Source: an uncultured Bacteroidales bacterium (lineage in GTDB: Bacteria; Bacteroidota; Bacteroidia; Bacteroidales; Paludibacteraceae). Taken from it: a stretch of 64,000 nucleotides of DNA. The translations under genes were made by a program, and so were the position numbers. The DNA is taken from contig CACYHE010000002.1 in NCBI GenBank assembly GCA_902774185.1, positions 61,259 to 125,258 of the forward strand. Direction: 5' to 3'. This document shows positions 23,637 to 32,024 of the stretch, one piece after another. Every line of letters starts with the position of its first letter. Position 1 is the stretch's first letter. The notes under the pieces were generated by a model. That model had not been told where the DNA came from. It saw nothing but the letters and a program-made list of their open reading frames with translations, and did not search any database.

Positions 23637-25037
23637 GTGCTGGAAAATTTCATTATTGATAGAATTAAGGCGGAATTACCGTTCGAACCGAACGAAGAGA
23701 AGGAAGGATTATTCCATTCCATCGCTTCGTTTCTATTAAGTCGTGAACCGCGCAAAGCCTTCATCCTGCGTGGTTACGCCGGAACGGGTAAGACAAGTGT
23801 CGTCAGCGCCTTGGTTCGTGCCATGCAGTCCCTCAAACAGCCTTGTGTCCTTCTCGCCCCTACCGGCAGAGCCGCCAAAGTGCTGAGTCGCTACGCCGGT
23901 TTTCCTGCCTTCACCATCCATAAGAAAATCTACCGCCAGCAACAGTTAGGCATAGAGGCGTTCTCGTTATGCGACAACCTGCATCGCAACACCCTCTTCA
24001 TCATTGACGAGGCATCCATGCTGAGCGGCAATCAGGACAACCCTACCTTTGGTAGCGGATGTCTGTTGGACGACTTGGTACGCTACGTCTATAACGGACC
24101 CGGTTGCTCCCTACTCCTTCTTGGCGATGACGCCCAATTACCCCCTGTAGGCAGTATCAAAAGTCCTGCCCTCGATGCCGATTTCATGGCGCAGAATTAT
24201 CAATTGTCAATTATCAATTATCAATTGTCCCAGGTTGCCCGGCAGGCCCTGGATAGCGGGATCCTGAGCGAAGCGACGAGGCTGAGGAAAGGGTTAGAGG
24301 ATGAGAGAATGAGAGGATTAGAGGTGCAGCCGAACGGCAAGGATATCATCAAGGTACCTGGCGAAGAGGTCATTGAGACCTTGGAGCAGAGTTGGCGGGA
24401 AGTAGGCGCTGAAGATACCTTAATTATCGCGCGCAGTAATAAGATGACGAATCTCTACAACGGAGGGGTGCGCGCACGAGTCCTATGGAAAGAGGACGAA
24501 CTATCCAACGGCGACCGGTTAATGGTCACTAAAAATAACTATTTCTGGACGGAGGCCTACGAGGACCTGGAGTTCTTAGCCAACGGCGACATGCTGGAAG
24601 TCGTTCGGTTAACCAACAGCCATGAGCTCTACGGTTTTCATTTCGCCAAAGCAACCCTTCGCTCTGTCGATTATAACTGGGAGATAGAAGCCTTGCTTTG
24701 GACCGATACGCTTACTACCGATAGTCCCGAAGCCAATTATACGCTGCAACGCGAACTCTTCTCCCGTATTGCTGAAGACTATCCGGAGATTCGCAATAAG
24801 AAAGAACTGATCAAAAAGATCTACGAGTCTCCCTATTACAATGCACTGCAAGTCCGTTACGCTTACTGCGTGACCTGCCACAAGGCCCAAGGTGGACAAT
24901 GGAAGCATGTTTATATCGATTCCGGATTTACGGAGGAATGGATTAGCGGATTAGACGATACCGAGAAACGGGAATACCTCCGATGGCTCTATACTGCCCT
25001 CACCCGTTCCTCCGAAAAAGTGTACCTTTTACGATAA
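23637..25037 (+). CDS. RecD/Pif1-like ATP-dependent DNA helicase
   Basis: A 466-residue superfamily 1 helicase. Walker A GYAGTGKT is at residues 46-53, Walker B FIIDEAS around residue 124, and GDDAQLPPVG is motif III. The C-terminal UvrD_C_2-like part carries YCVTCHKAQGGQW and LYTALTRS. Such stand-alone helicases are widespread in Bacteroidales and often annotated as exodeoxyribonuclease V. The start is GTG at 23637; no ATG is available near the family-typical N-terminus. Two repeat tracts lie in frame between motif III and the C-terminal domain (YQLSIINYQLSQ and GLEDERMRGLE), where the family normally has a variable segment. Confidence 0.87.
   Translation: MLENFIIDRIKAELPFEPNEEKEGLFHSIASFLLSREPRKAFILRGYAGTGKTSVVSALVRAMQSLKQPCVLLAPTGRAAKVLSRYAGFPAFTIHKKIYRQQQLGIEAFSLCDNLHRNTLFIIDEASMLSGNQDNPTFGSGCLLDDLVRYVYNGPGCSLLLLGDDAQLPPVGSIKSPALDADFMAQNYQLSIINYQLSQVARQALDSGILSEATRLRKGLEDERMRGLEVQPNGKDIIKVPGEEVIETLEQSWREVGAEDTLIIARSNKMTNLYNGGVRARVLWKEDELSNGDRLMVTKNNYFWTEAYEDLEFLANGDMLEVVRLTNSHELYGFHFAKATLRSVDYNWEIEALLWTDTLTTDSPEANYTLQRELFSRIAEDYPEIRNKKELIKKIYESPYYNALQVRYAYCVTCHKAQGGQWKHVYIDSGFTEEWISGLDDTEKREYLRWLYTALTRSSEKVYLLR
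24194..24230. repeat. Heptad tract inside the helicase gene
   Basis: AATTATC, AATTGTC, AATTATC, AATTATC, AATTGTC: five exact 7-bp steps, in frame, encoding NYQLSIINYQLS. Confidence 0.9.
24292..24324. repeat. Octad tract inside the helicase gene
   Basis: GGTTAGA/GGATGAGA/GAATGAGA/GGATTAGA: about 8-bp period, in frame, encoding GLEDERMRGLE. The reverse complement of the same family occurs in the DPP-IV gene at 56446. Confidence 0.8.
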
Positions 25038-25070
25038 AATATTCTTTTTGCTAAAATTATTGTCCATATA

Positions 25071-25102
25071 TTTGCATATATGGATTTTTTTTTGTAATTT
25101 TG
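25071..25102 (+). promoter_or_regulatory. Promoter of the lipoprotein-barrel pair
   Basis: -33 TTTG (25071-25074) followed by CATATATG, 20 bp, -7 TAATTTTG (25095-25102). The lipoprotein ATG is at 25147. Confidence 0.8.
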
Positions 25103-25146
25103 CGGCCGAATTATGGACTATTATAAACGTATTAAAGGATAACAAT

Positions 25147-26964
25147 ATGTATTTCAAACATCTACATGCAATTATTGCTCTCACTGCGGGTGTGTTATTG
25201 GCCGGATGTCGTTCAGACATCGACCTGAAGAACATGGACCCGAAAGCAGAGGTAGAAATGGGAATGGCTTTGCCGGTAGGTAGTCTTCATCTGACGATGG
25301 GCGATTTCCTGGGTAACGACAAAGTAGCAGGTATTTCGGTGGATCAAGACGGTATCTTCCACTACATCAAAGATCTTGAGATCCCTACCAAAGACTACCA
25401 CACCATCAACGTAGCCAACTACATCATCAAGGATGTGAATACCTTGGAGTTTCCGGTTGGTAGTAAGTTAGCCGGTTACGGTAATCCTCTTCCTGCTTCT
25501 CCGGCTCCCGTCATGCTGGAATTCGATCTGGACTTAGGCATGGAGGGTATCAACAATGATCAGACGCAAGAGCGTATCGATAGTATCTGGGTTACCGAAG
25601 CCCGGTTCTTCTCGAAGATCAACGTCACGTCGGATTTTGATCTGAAATGGGAGGATATCGTCAAAGTGGAATTGGAGTTGAGCGACCAGTTCCGCCGTCC
25701 GGAGGGTAAACTCATTGATATCCCTATTGCTGAATACGGTTACGATCAGGATATCCCTATCGACGTGAATAACTTCACGCTCAATTTCCTGAAGAACAGC
25801 AGTGACCCGTCACAGGGTACGGTGGATAAGATTCATTTCAAGATTCGTTTCTATGTCCAGCCTACATCGCCTGTTGCTTACACCGATGCCAGCCAATTCC
25901 GCTACAACCTGCAGGTACAAATGATCAACTATGATGCTATCTGGGGTTTCTTTGAGGCCGGTAACCAGATGCGTAACACCGATACCATCGCTTTGGCGGA
26001 GGAATGGCCGGAATGGAAGAACGTCAAAAAACTGAAAGTCCGTTTTGCGGAACCGCGTGTGGACTTCAATATCTCCCACCGTGTGGCAGCTCCTTTGATT
26101 CTGACCATCGATTATATCACCGCCATCGATTCTTTGGGAACCCCCGAACAAGCTACATGGGACGGCAAGACCTACAAACCCTTCTATCTGGCAGCTGAAG
26201 ACAATGAGTACATCTCGCCTTTGGTAGAAACGATCAACGACAGTATCTTGCATCATAAATACTTCAACCATGAGGAAGGTCGAGGTCGTATCGATAAGTT
26301 GTTTGACGTTCGCCCGGATAGCTTCATCTATAGTTTCCACTTGGATGTAGATAAGACCGAGATGGGGAAAAGTCCATGGAATCAATGGAAGCAACTACGA
26401 CTCTTGCATGACGTCAAGGTACGCGGAAATGCCACCTTGGATGTACCGTTCAAATTCAACGAGGGTACGGAGTTGGCGTACAAGTCCGTTATTACCGATG
26501 TGAATATCAGCCGTGTCTCGCTGGATTCGCTCTTGGCGGACGCCAAAGTGCTGGACACCGTGAAGACGAGCGACTTGAAGCTGTTCATCGTGGTGAAAAA
26601 CCGTATTCCGTTTGATCTCGAAGGAAAATTCATTTTCTTGGATAAAGACAGCACGGACATGAAAATGCAGTTGGTGGAGAACGAGAGCGAGACCCACCTC
26701 CATTTCCCGGCTCCTAAGATGGAGCGTCCTGCCGGACAGAAATACGGTTACGTGAGTGAAGCTTCCGAGACAACATTCATCGTAAGCGTGGAGAAGAATG
26801 ACTTCGATCGTTTTGCAGAGGTCAAGCAGATATTGTTCGATGCCTCCATCCTCGGTAACCCGCAGCCTTGTGTCATGGATACGGCTACGGATTTGACCGT
26901 TAAGATCGGCATCGCTGCCAAAGTAGATGCAGTATTGAATTTTACCAAAAACAATCAACAATAA
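25147..26964 (+). CDS. Large lipoprotein, function unknown
   Basis: A 605-residue protein with a type II signal peptide: IIALTAGVLLAGC places the lipidated Cys at about residue 20. The rest is beta-rich with no domain I recognise; KVRGNATLDVPFKFNEG and similar stretches suggest repeated beta-sandwich modules. The ATG at 25147 is chosen by the lipobox and the promoter at 25071-25102. The next gene, a barrel/OmpA fusion, starts 13 bp after the stop with a strong Shine-Dalgarno, so the two are probably one unit and may work together at the outer membrane. Confidence 0.75.
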   Translation: MYFKHLHAIIALTAGVLLAGCRSDIDLKNMDPKAEVEMGMALPVGSLHLTMGDFLGNDKVAGISVDQDGIFHYIKDLEIPTKDYHTINVANYIIKDVNTLEFPVGSKLAGYGNPLPASPAPVMLEFDLDLGMEGINNDQTQERIDSIWVTEARFFSKINVTSDFDLKWEDIVKVELELSDQFRRPEGKLIDIPIAEYGYDQDIPIDVNNFTLNFLKNSSDPSQGTVDKIHFKIRFYVQPTSPVAYTDASQFRYNLQVQMINYDAIWGFFEAGNQMRNTDTIALAEEWPEWKNVKKLKVRFAEPRVDFNISHRVAAPLILTIDYITAIDSLGTPEQATWDGKTYKPFYLAAEDNEYISPLVETINDSILHHKYFNHEEGRGRIDKLFDVRPDSFIYSFHLDVDKTEMGKSPWNQWKQLRLLHDVKVRGNATLDVPFKFNEGTELAYKSVITDVNISRVSLDSLLADAKVLDTVKTSDLKLFIVVKNRIPFDLEGKFIFLDKDSTDMKMQLVENESETHLHFPAPKMERPAGQKYGYVSEASETTFIVSVEKNDFDRFAEVKQILFDASILGNPQPCVMDTATDLTVKIGIAAKVDAVLNFTKNNQQ

Positions 26965-26977
26965 GGAGGGCTGAATT

Positions 26978-29587
26978 ATGAAAAAACGTATTATTCTTGC
27001 AGCCCTTGTGGCATTGATGACGCTTAGCGCCAACGCACAACAGGTGACGACACTCTATTTCTTGGAGAACGCCCCGATGCGTCATACCATTAACCCCGCT
27101 TTCCAACCGGTCAGCAACGGATACGTCAATTTTACACCGCTGGGTTGGATGTCCTACAGCATCGGTAACAACTCGCTTACCATGAGCGATGTCTTCTTTG
27201 TGGATAAGAATAAATCCAGTATGGCCTACGGTAAGACGATCACACCGCTCCACCCCGATGCAGACAAACAGGCGTTTCTGCGTCGTCTTCGCAGCATGAC
27301 CTATCTCAACGGAGAAACAACCATCGGCTTTGTCAACTTCGGTTTTCGTGTGAACGATGTGGGTTACGTCACGATAGGTATCAACGAGCGTATCGAAGTA
27401 GGAGAGACCACGCCGAAGTCCCTCTTCCTCTTTTCCTTAGACGGAGGAATGAAAGATCTGAACGGCGGTATCAACACCCTTAGTTTCAGTGGAATGAGTA
27501 CGGGTCTCACCGCCTATACGGAGGTTTCCGGTGGATATAGTCATAAGATTAACGACCAATGGACCGTCGGTGGTAAACTCAAATTCCTGTTAGGTCAAGC
27601 CTATGCCGGTGTCAGCACGAAGAATCTGGCTTTGGACGCCAATACCGAAGAATGGCGTTTGTATGGAGACTTGGCAATGAATATCGCTGCCCCTATCGAC
27701 GTGGATTATTTGGCAAAGAACGTCAACGGCAAACAGATCAAGCAGGTTATCGACAACTTCGGCAAACCGGGCGGTATTGATCGCAATCAGTTGATAGACA
27801 TGAGCGACATCCTCTCATTAGTTACCCCAGCGGGTTACGGAGCCGCTATTGACTTAGGTTTTACGTACAAGCCCATCGAGCAGGTACAGATCTCTGCCGC
27901 TTTGAATGACCTGGGTCTGATCTACTGGACACGCAGTACTTCGTTCAAAGCATCGGTGGATACCACCTTTACGGGTGTTGGCGTGATCGACTACGGCGAT
28001 CCTAAATACCAGGATGAGAACGGTAAATTCTCCGGCGGTAAGGTATTGGATGAAGCGGTAAGTAACCTCAAAGGTCTGATGGACGGCGTACGTATGGGGG
28101 AAGGTAAGAGCGGAGCCTTGAAGATGATCTCCACCCGTCTGAACATCGGCGTGGACGCTAATTTCTGGGATAACCGTGTCGGTGTGGGTGTCGTATCGGC
28201 TACCCGCCTGTATAACGCACGTCTCTATGAAGAGATCACCATCGGTGCAGCTTTCCGTCCCGTTAACTGGTTTAATATTGCCCTATCCTACTCGCTCATG
28301 AATAACGGTAGGTACAGCAATTTCGGTGCCGGTTTGAGTTTTATGCCTTACGACGGTATCAACCTGACGCTGGCGATGGATTATATCCCTACCAGTTATG
28401 CCGGCATAGAGATGAACGGAAAGAAGATGTACGTCATCCCCGACAAAGAGAAGATGTTTAATCTCGCCATGGGCTTCTCCATCTGTTGGGGCAGCAACCG
28501 TAGGGACAAAGACAAAGACGGTGTATGGGATAAGTTAGACCAATGTCCGGATACGCCGCGTGGCGTAGCAGTGGACGAACAGGGTTGTCCGTTGGATGAA
28601 GATCATGACGGTGTTCCCGATTACCTCGACCAGTGTTTAGGTACGCCGCAAGCAGCTATCGGATTTGTGGATAGCGTAGGTTGCGTACTGGATACGGACG
28701 GAGACGGTGTACCCGATTACCTTGACCAATGTCCGAATACACCAAGCGCAGCATGGGGTCTGGTGGACGAACAGGGTTGTCCGAAGGATACGGATGGAGA
28801 CGGTGTAGCCGATTACATAGACGCATGTCCGGATACGCCGAAAGAAGCCTTTGACCTGTTGGATGAATTCGGTTGTCCGTTGGATACAGACGGTGACGGT
28901 GTACCTGATTACCTTGACGAATGTCCTTATACGCCGCAAGCCGCTTGGGGCATGGTGGACGAGAAAGGTTGTCCGGAAGACAGTGACGGAGATAACGTAC
29001 CCGACTACTTGGATGAATGTCCGGATTCACCGCTCTTGGCTATCGGATTCGTGGACAGCAAGGGTTGCGAACTGGATACGGACGGTGACGGTGTACCAGA
29101 CTACAAGGATCTCTGTCCGCAGATTCCGGGTTTGACAGTCAACAAAGGTTGCCCGGAGATCAAACGTGAGGTACGTCAGTTGCTCCAGAAAGCAATGCAA
29201 GGTATCGAATTCGAGACAGGAAAAGCTACTATCAAACCGAAGTCCTATCCGCTCTTGGATCAGATTGCGCAGACCTTTATAGAGAATGAGAACTATATCA
29301 TTGAAGTACAAGGTCACACGGATAACACCGGTAAGGCAGATAGGAACAAAGAGCTGTCACAGCAACGCGCTGACGCCGTCATGAACTACCTGACCAAGAA
29401 AGGTGTGCCGGCAGAGCGCATGAGCGCTGTGGGATACGGCCAAGAGCAACCTATCGAGTCCAATGACACCAAACAGGGACGCCAGAAGAACCGTCGTGTA
29501 CAATTCGAGATCACGTTCGAAGAAGTACATATTGAGACCATTCTGGAGCATGCAGACCCGGTTGTAGAAGCTCCGGTAACAGATTAA
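26978..29587 (+). CDS. DUF5723 barrel with thrombospondin type 3 repeats and OmpA domain
   Basis: An 869-residue outer-membrane protein. Signal peptide IILAALVALMTLSANAQ. Residues about 25-505 are a DUF5723/PorV-like barrel beginning FLENAPMRHTINPAFQP. Residues about 510-727 hold seven calcium-binding type 3 repeats (D-x-D-x-D-G-V-x-D..D.CP). Residues about 735-855 are an OmpA peptidoglycan-binding domain (IEVQGHTDNTGKADRNKELS, RRVQFEI). It should span the outer membrane and reach the cell wall. The start has AAGGAGGG (26963-26970) overlapping the previous stop, one of few strong ribosome-binding sites in the window. Confidence 0.9.
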   Translation: MKKRIILAALVALMTLSANAQQVTTLYFLENAPMRHTINPAFQPVSNGYVNFTPLGWMSYSIGNNSLTMSDVFFVDKNKSSMAYGKTITPLHPDADKQAFLRRLRSMTYLNGETTIGFVNFGFRVNDVGYVTIGINERIEVGETTPKSLFLFSLDGGMKDLNGGINTLSFSGMSTGLTAYTEVSGGYSHKINDQWTVGGKLKFLLGQAYAGVSTKNLALDANTEEWRLYGDLAMNIAAPIDVDYLAKNVNGKQIKQVIDNFGKPGGIDRNQLIDMSDILSLVTPAGYGAAIDLGFTYKPIEQVQISAALNDLGLIYWTRSTSFKASVDTTFTGVGVIDYGDPKYQDENGKFSGGKVLDEAVSNLKGLMDGVRMGEGKSGALKMISTRLNIGVDANFWDNRVGVGVVSATRLYNARLYEEITIGAAFRPVNWFNIALSYSLMNNGRYSNFGAGLSFMPYDGINLTLAMDYIPTSYAGIEMNGKKMYVIPDKEKMFNLAMGFSICWGSNRRDKDKDGVWDKLDQCPDTPRGVAVDEQGCPLDEDHDGVPDYLDQCLGTPQAAIGFVDSVGCVLDTDGDGVPDYLDQCPNTPSAAWGLVDEQGCPKDTDGDGVADYIDACPDTPKEAFDLLDEFGCPLDTDGDGVPDYLDECPYTPQAAWGMVDEKGCPEDSDGDNVPDYLDECPDSPLLAIGFVDSKGCELDTDGDGVPDYKDLCPQIPGLTVNKGCPEIKREVRQLLQKAMQGIEFETGKATIKPKSYPLLDQIAQTFIENENYIIEVQGHTDNTGKADRNKELSQQRADAVMNYLTKKGVPAERMSAVGYGQEQPIESNDTKQGRQKNRRVQFEITFEEVHIETILEHADPVVEAPVTD

Positions 29588-29627
29588 ATTTGAAACTTGA
29601 AATTATAAATCAAAAATATTTTGTATT

Positions 29628-30347
29628 ATGGGAAGAGCGTTTGAATATCGCAAAGCAACAAAACTGAAACGTTGGGGTCATATGTCCCGCACGTTCACTA
29701 AATTAGGTAAAGAAATCACTATCGCAGCTCGTGAGGGCGGACCGGATCCCGACTCGAACCCTCGTCTGCGTGCACTCATTCAGCAGTGTAAACGGGAAAA
29801 CATGCCGAAAGATAACATCGATCGCGCCATCAAGAAAGCGACCGATAAGTCTTCGGAGGGCTACAAAGAGATCAACTACGAGGGATACGGTCCGCATGGC
29901 ATCGCTATCTTCGTAGAGACCGCTACCGACAACCACATGCGTACAGTAGCCAACATCCGTTCGTATTTCACCAAATTCGGCGGAACCCTCGGTACACAAG
30001 GTTCTCTCCAATTCCTCTTTGACCGCAAAGCATGCTTCACCGTGACGATGAAAGACGGCATTGATCTGGACGAACTCGAACTCGAACTCATTGACTTCGG
30101 TGTAGAAGAACTCGGTGTGGATGAAGAAGAGAACACAATCGTTATCTATTCCGACTTCAACGAAGCTGTCAACATGCAGAAGTACCTCGAGGATAACGGC
30201 TTTGAGATCCAGTCTATGGAGTTTGTTCGTATCCCGAATGACACAAAAGAACTGACTGACGAGCAACGTGAGTCTGTACAGAAACTCATTGATAAGATCG
30301 AAGAGGACGAAGACGTACAGAACGTATTCACCAACATGGCGGAATAA
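29628..30347 (+). CDS. yebC: YebC/PmpR family DNA-binding regulator (TACO1-like)
   Basis: A 239-residue protein of the YebC family: transcriptional regulators or, for some members, translation factors that help ribosomes through difficult stretches. The N-terminus (GRAFEYRKATKLKRWGHMSR) is a typical Bacteroidota variant of GHSKWANI. The middle YEGYGPHGIAIFVETATDN and C-terminal acidic segment are conserved. It sits between an OmpA-like gene and rsmG. Which YebC subfamily role applies cannot be decided. Confidence 0.92.
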   Translation: MGRAFEYRKATKLKRWGHMSRTFTKLGKEITIAAREGGPDPDSNPRLRALIQQCKRENMPKDNIDRAIKKATDKSSEGYKEINYEGYGPHGIAIFVETATDNHMRTVANIRSYFTKFGGTLGTQGSLQFLFDRKACFTVTMKDGIDLDELELELIDFGVEELGVDEEENTIVIYSDFNEAVNMQKYLEDNGFEIQSMEFVRIPNDTKELTDEQRESVQKLIDKIEEDEDVQNVFTNMAE

Positions 30348-30348
30348 A

Positions 30349-30377
30349 GTTGAAAGTTTAATGTTGAAGGTTTAATG
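30349..30377. repeat. Heptad tract between yebC and rsmG
   Basis: GTTGAAA, GTTTAAT, GTTGAAG, GTTTAAT: 7-bp period. The rsmG start codon (30375) lies in the last unit. Confidence 0.8.
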
Positions 30378-30989
30378 ATTATTTCTGAATACTTTAAACT
30401 AACCGAGCGTCAGGCTGAGCAGTTTGCTCAGCTTGATGCGCTTTATCGAGATTGGAACAGTAAGATCAACGTCATCTCACGTAAGGATATTGATAACCTG
30501 TATGAGCATCATATACTCCATTCCTTGGCAATCGCCAAATGGATACCGTTCCAAGCAGGCACGACTATCTTGGATGTAGGTACAGGCGGCGGTTTCCCCG
30601 GTATTCCATTAGCTATCCTGTTTCCTGAATGTCAGTTTACATTGGTTGATTCCATCGGAAAGAAGATCAAGGTGGCAAGTGAGGTAGCTAAGTCCCTTGG
30701 ACTGACCAATGTAGTCTGCAAGCAGGAACGTGTGGAAGAAGAGAAGCAGAAATTCGACTTCGTCGTAAGCCGTGCCGTCATGCCCCTACCCGACCTTGTT
30801 AAGTTAGTGAGGAAGAACATCTCTAATAATCACCGCAACGCAATGCCGAACGGTATCGTGGTTCTAAAAGGAGGTGACCTCAAAACTGAACTGGCTCCAT
30901 ATATAAAAACTGCAGAGGTTACCCCCTGCAGCGATTATTTCCGTGGTGATTGGTTTGAAACCAAACAAGTGATTTACTTACCTTTGTAA
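30375..30989 (+). CDS. rsmG: 16S rRNA (guanine527-N7)-methyltransferase
   Basis: A 204-residue SAM-dependent enzyme that makes m7G527 in 16S rRNA. Diagnostic segments: HILHSLAIAKW near the N-terminus, the SAM motif ILDVGTGGGFPGIPLAI, FTLVDSIGKK, and VVSRAVMPL. Length is standard. The ATG is inside a 7-bp tandem tract. Its TAA (30987-30989) directly abuts the opposing korB stop with zero spacing, so the two convergent genes share no obvious terminator. Confidence 0.95.
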   Translation: MIISEYFKLTERQAEQFAQLDALYRDWNSKINVISRKDIDNLYEHHILHSLAIAKWIPFQAGTTILDVGTGGGFPGIPLAILFPECQFTLVDSIGKKIKVASEVAKSLGLTNVVCKQERVEEEKQKFDFVVSRAVMPLPDLVKLVRKNISNNHRNAMPNGIVVLKGGDLKTELAPYIKTAEVTPCSDYFRGDWFETKQVIYLPL

Positions 30990-32024
30990 TCACCCCACCT
31001 GCCAACTCTCAAGCGTAGCCGTCAATTCATCAAACGACTGCGCTTTTGCTTTGCTTCGTACCTCCGCTATCTGCGCATTGACAGCCGCATCATAAGTTTC
31101 TGCCTCCACATTACGGATTACGCCCAAAGCGATCGGTAACTCATTATCCGTTTCTGCTGCCACATTAACAACACGATCTTGTCCCATCAGACCTAAAAGT
31201 CGATGCAATGTCGGATCAGGCTGCGTAGCATCATGCGTCAGTACACGGGGATCATCTGCCGGCACAACAATAATCTTCGGAACAAAAGTCACCGGATCTA
31301 TTTCTACTGCCAGACCCTTATCGTTCTCCTTACCGAAAATCATCTTTTGTCCGTGTTTCAAGATAATACTATGCTCTGCACGTTGCTCTCTGTCTGCGAT
31401 CCAAGCATGGGTTCCGTTATTGAAGATCACGCAGTTAACGAGACACTCTACGATAGAGCAACCCTTATGTTGCTGCGCAGCTACCATACAATCGACAGTA
31501 GTAGGCATATCGACATCCAGTGTACGGGCAAAGAACGTACCGCCTGCCCCTAACACCAGTTGTGCCGGTACGAAAGGACGCTCCACCGTTCCGAAAGGAG
31601 AAGACTTGGATACAAAACCTTTGGGACTTGTAGGACTGTATTGCCCCTTCGTCAGACCGTAGATACGGTTATTGAACAGACATACATTCAAATCCACATT
31701 ACGGCGTATCTCATGAATAAAATGATTACCACCAATCGCCAGGCAGTCACCGTCTCCGCTCATCTGCCAAACAGTCAATTCCGGATGGCTGGTCTTAACA
31801 CCGGTAGCAATCGCACCGCCTCGACCATGGATCGTATTGAAACCGTAGGTATTCAGATAATGCGGCATTCGGCTGGAACAACCGATACCGGAGATGACAG
31901 CCACCTCATGCGTCGGGATACCAATCTGGGCCATCGCTTTCTGCAAAGCCATGCATATAGCGTGGTCTCCGCATCCCGGACAAAAACGTACGTATTGATC
32001 TGATTTAAAATCACTTGCTTGCAT
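30990..32024 (-). CDS. korB: 2-oxoacid:ferredoxin oxidoreductase, beta subunit (KorB-like)
   Basis: The 344-residue thiamine-diphosphate subunit. Visible: CPGCGDHAICMAL at the N-terminus, GIGCSSRMPHYL, the TPP-Mg motif beginning SGDGDCLAIGGNH, and FNNRIYGLTKGQ. With KorA it oxidises 2-oxoglutarate (or another 2-oxoacid) to the acyl-CoA using ferredoxin, in the reductive or incomplete TCA cycle of anaerobes. It overlaps the korA stop by 14 bp. No 4Fe-4S ferredoxin-like subunit gene follows; in the two-subunit type the clusters are carried by KorB and external ferredoxin. Confidence 0.9.
   Translation of the reverse strand: MQASDFKSDQYVRFCPGCGDHAICMALQKAMAQIGIPTHEVAVISGIGCSSRMPHYLNTYGFNTIHGRGGAIATGVKTSHPELTVWQMSGDGDCLAIGGNHFIHEIRRNVDLNVCLFNNRIYGLTKGQYSPTSPKGFVSKSSPFGTVERPFVPAQLVLGAGGTFFARTLDVDMPTTVDCMVAAQQHKGCSIVECLVNCVIFNNGTHAWIADREQRAEHSIILKHGQKMIFGKENDKGLAVEIDPVTFVPKIIVVPADDPRVLTHDATQPDPTLHRLLGLMGQDRVVNVAAETDNELPIALGVIRNVEAETYDAAVNAQIAEVRSKAKAQSFDELTATLESWQVG

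Noticed and set aside
23483-23764. 93-codon minus-strand frame near the helicase start
   Set aside because: Overlaps the SRP RNA and its promoter; not a protein gene.
28490-29160. Second repeat array, possible CRISPR or satellite
   Set aside because: It codes for calcium-binding type 3 repeats in an OmpA-like protein.
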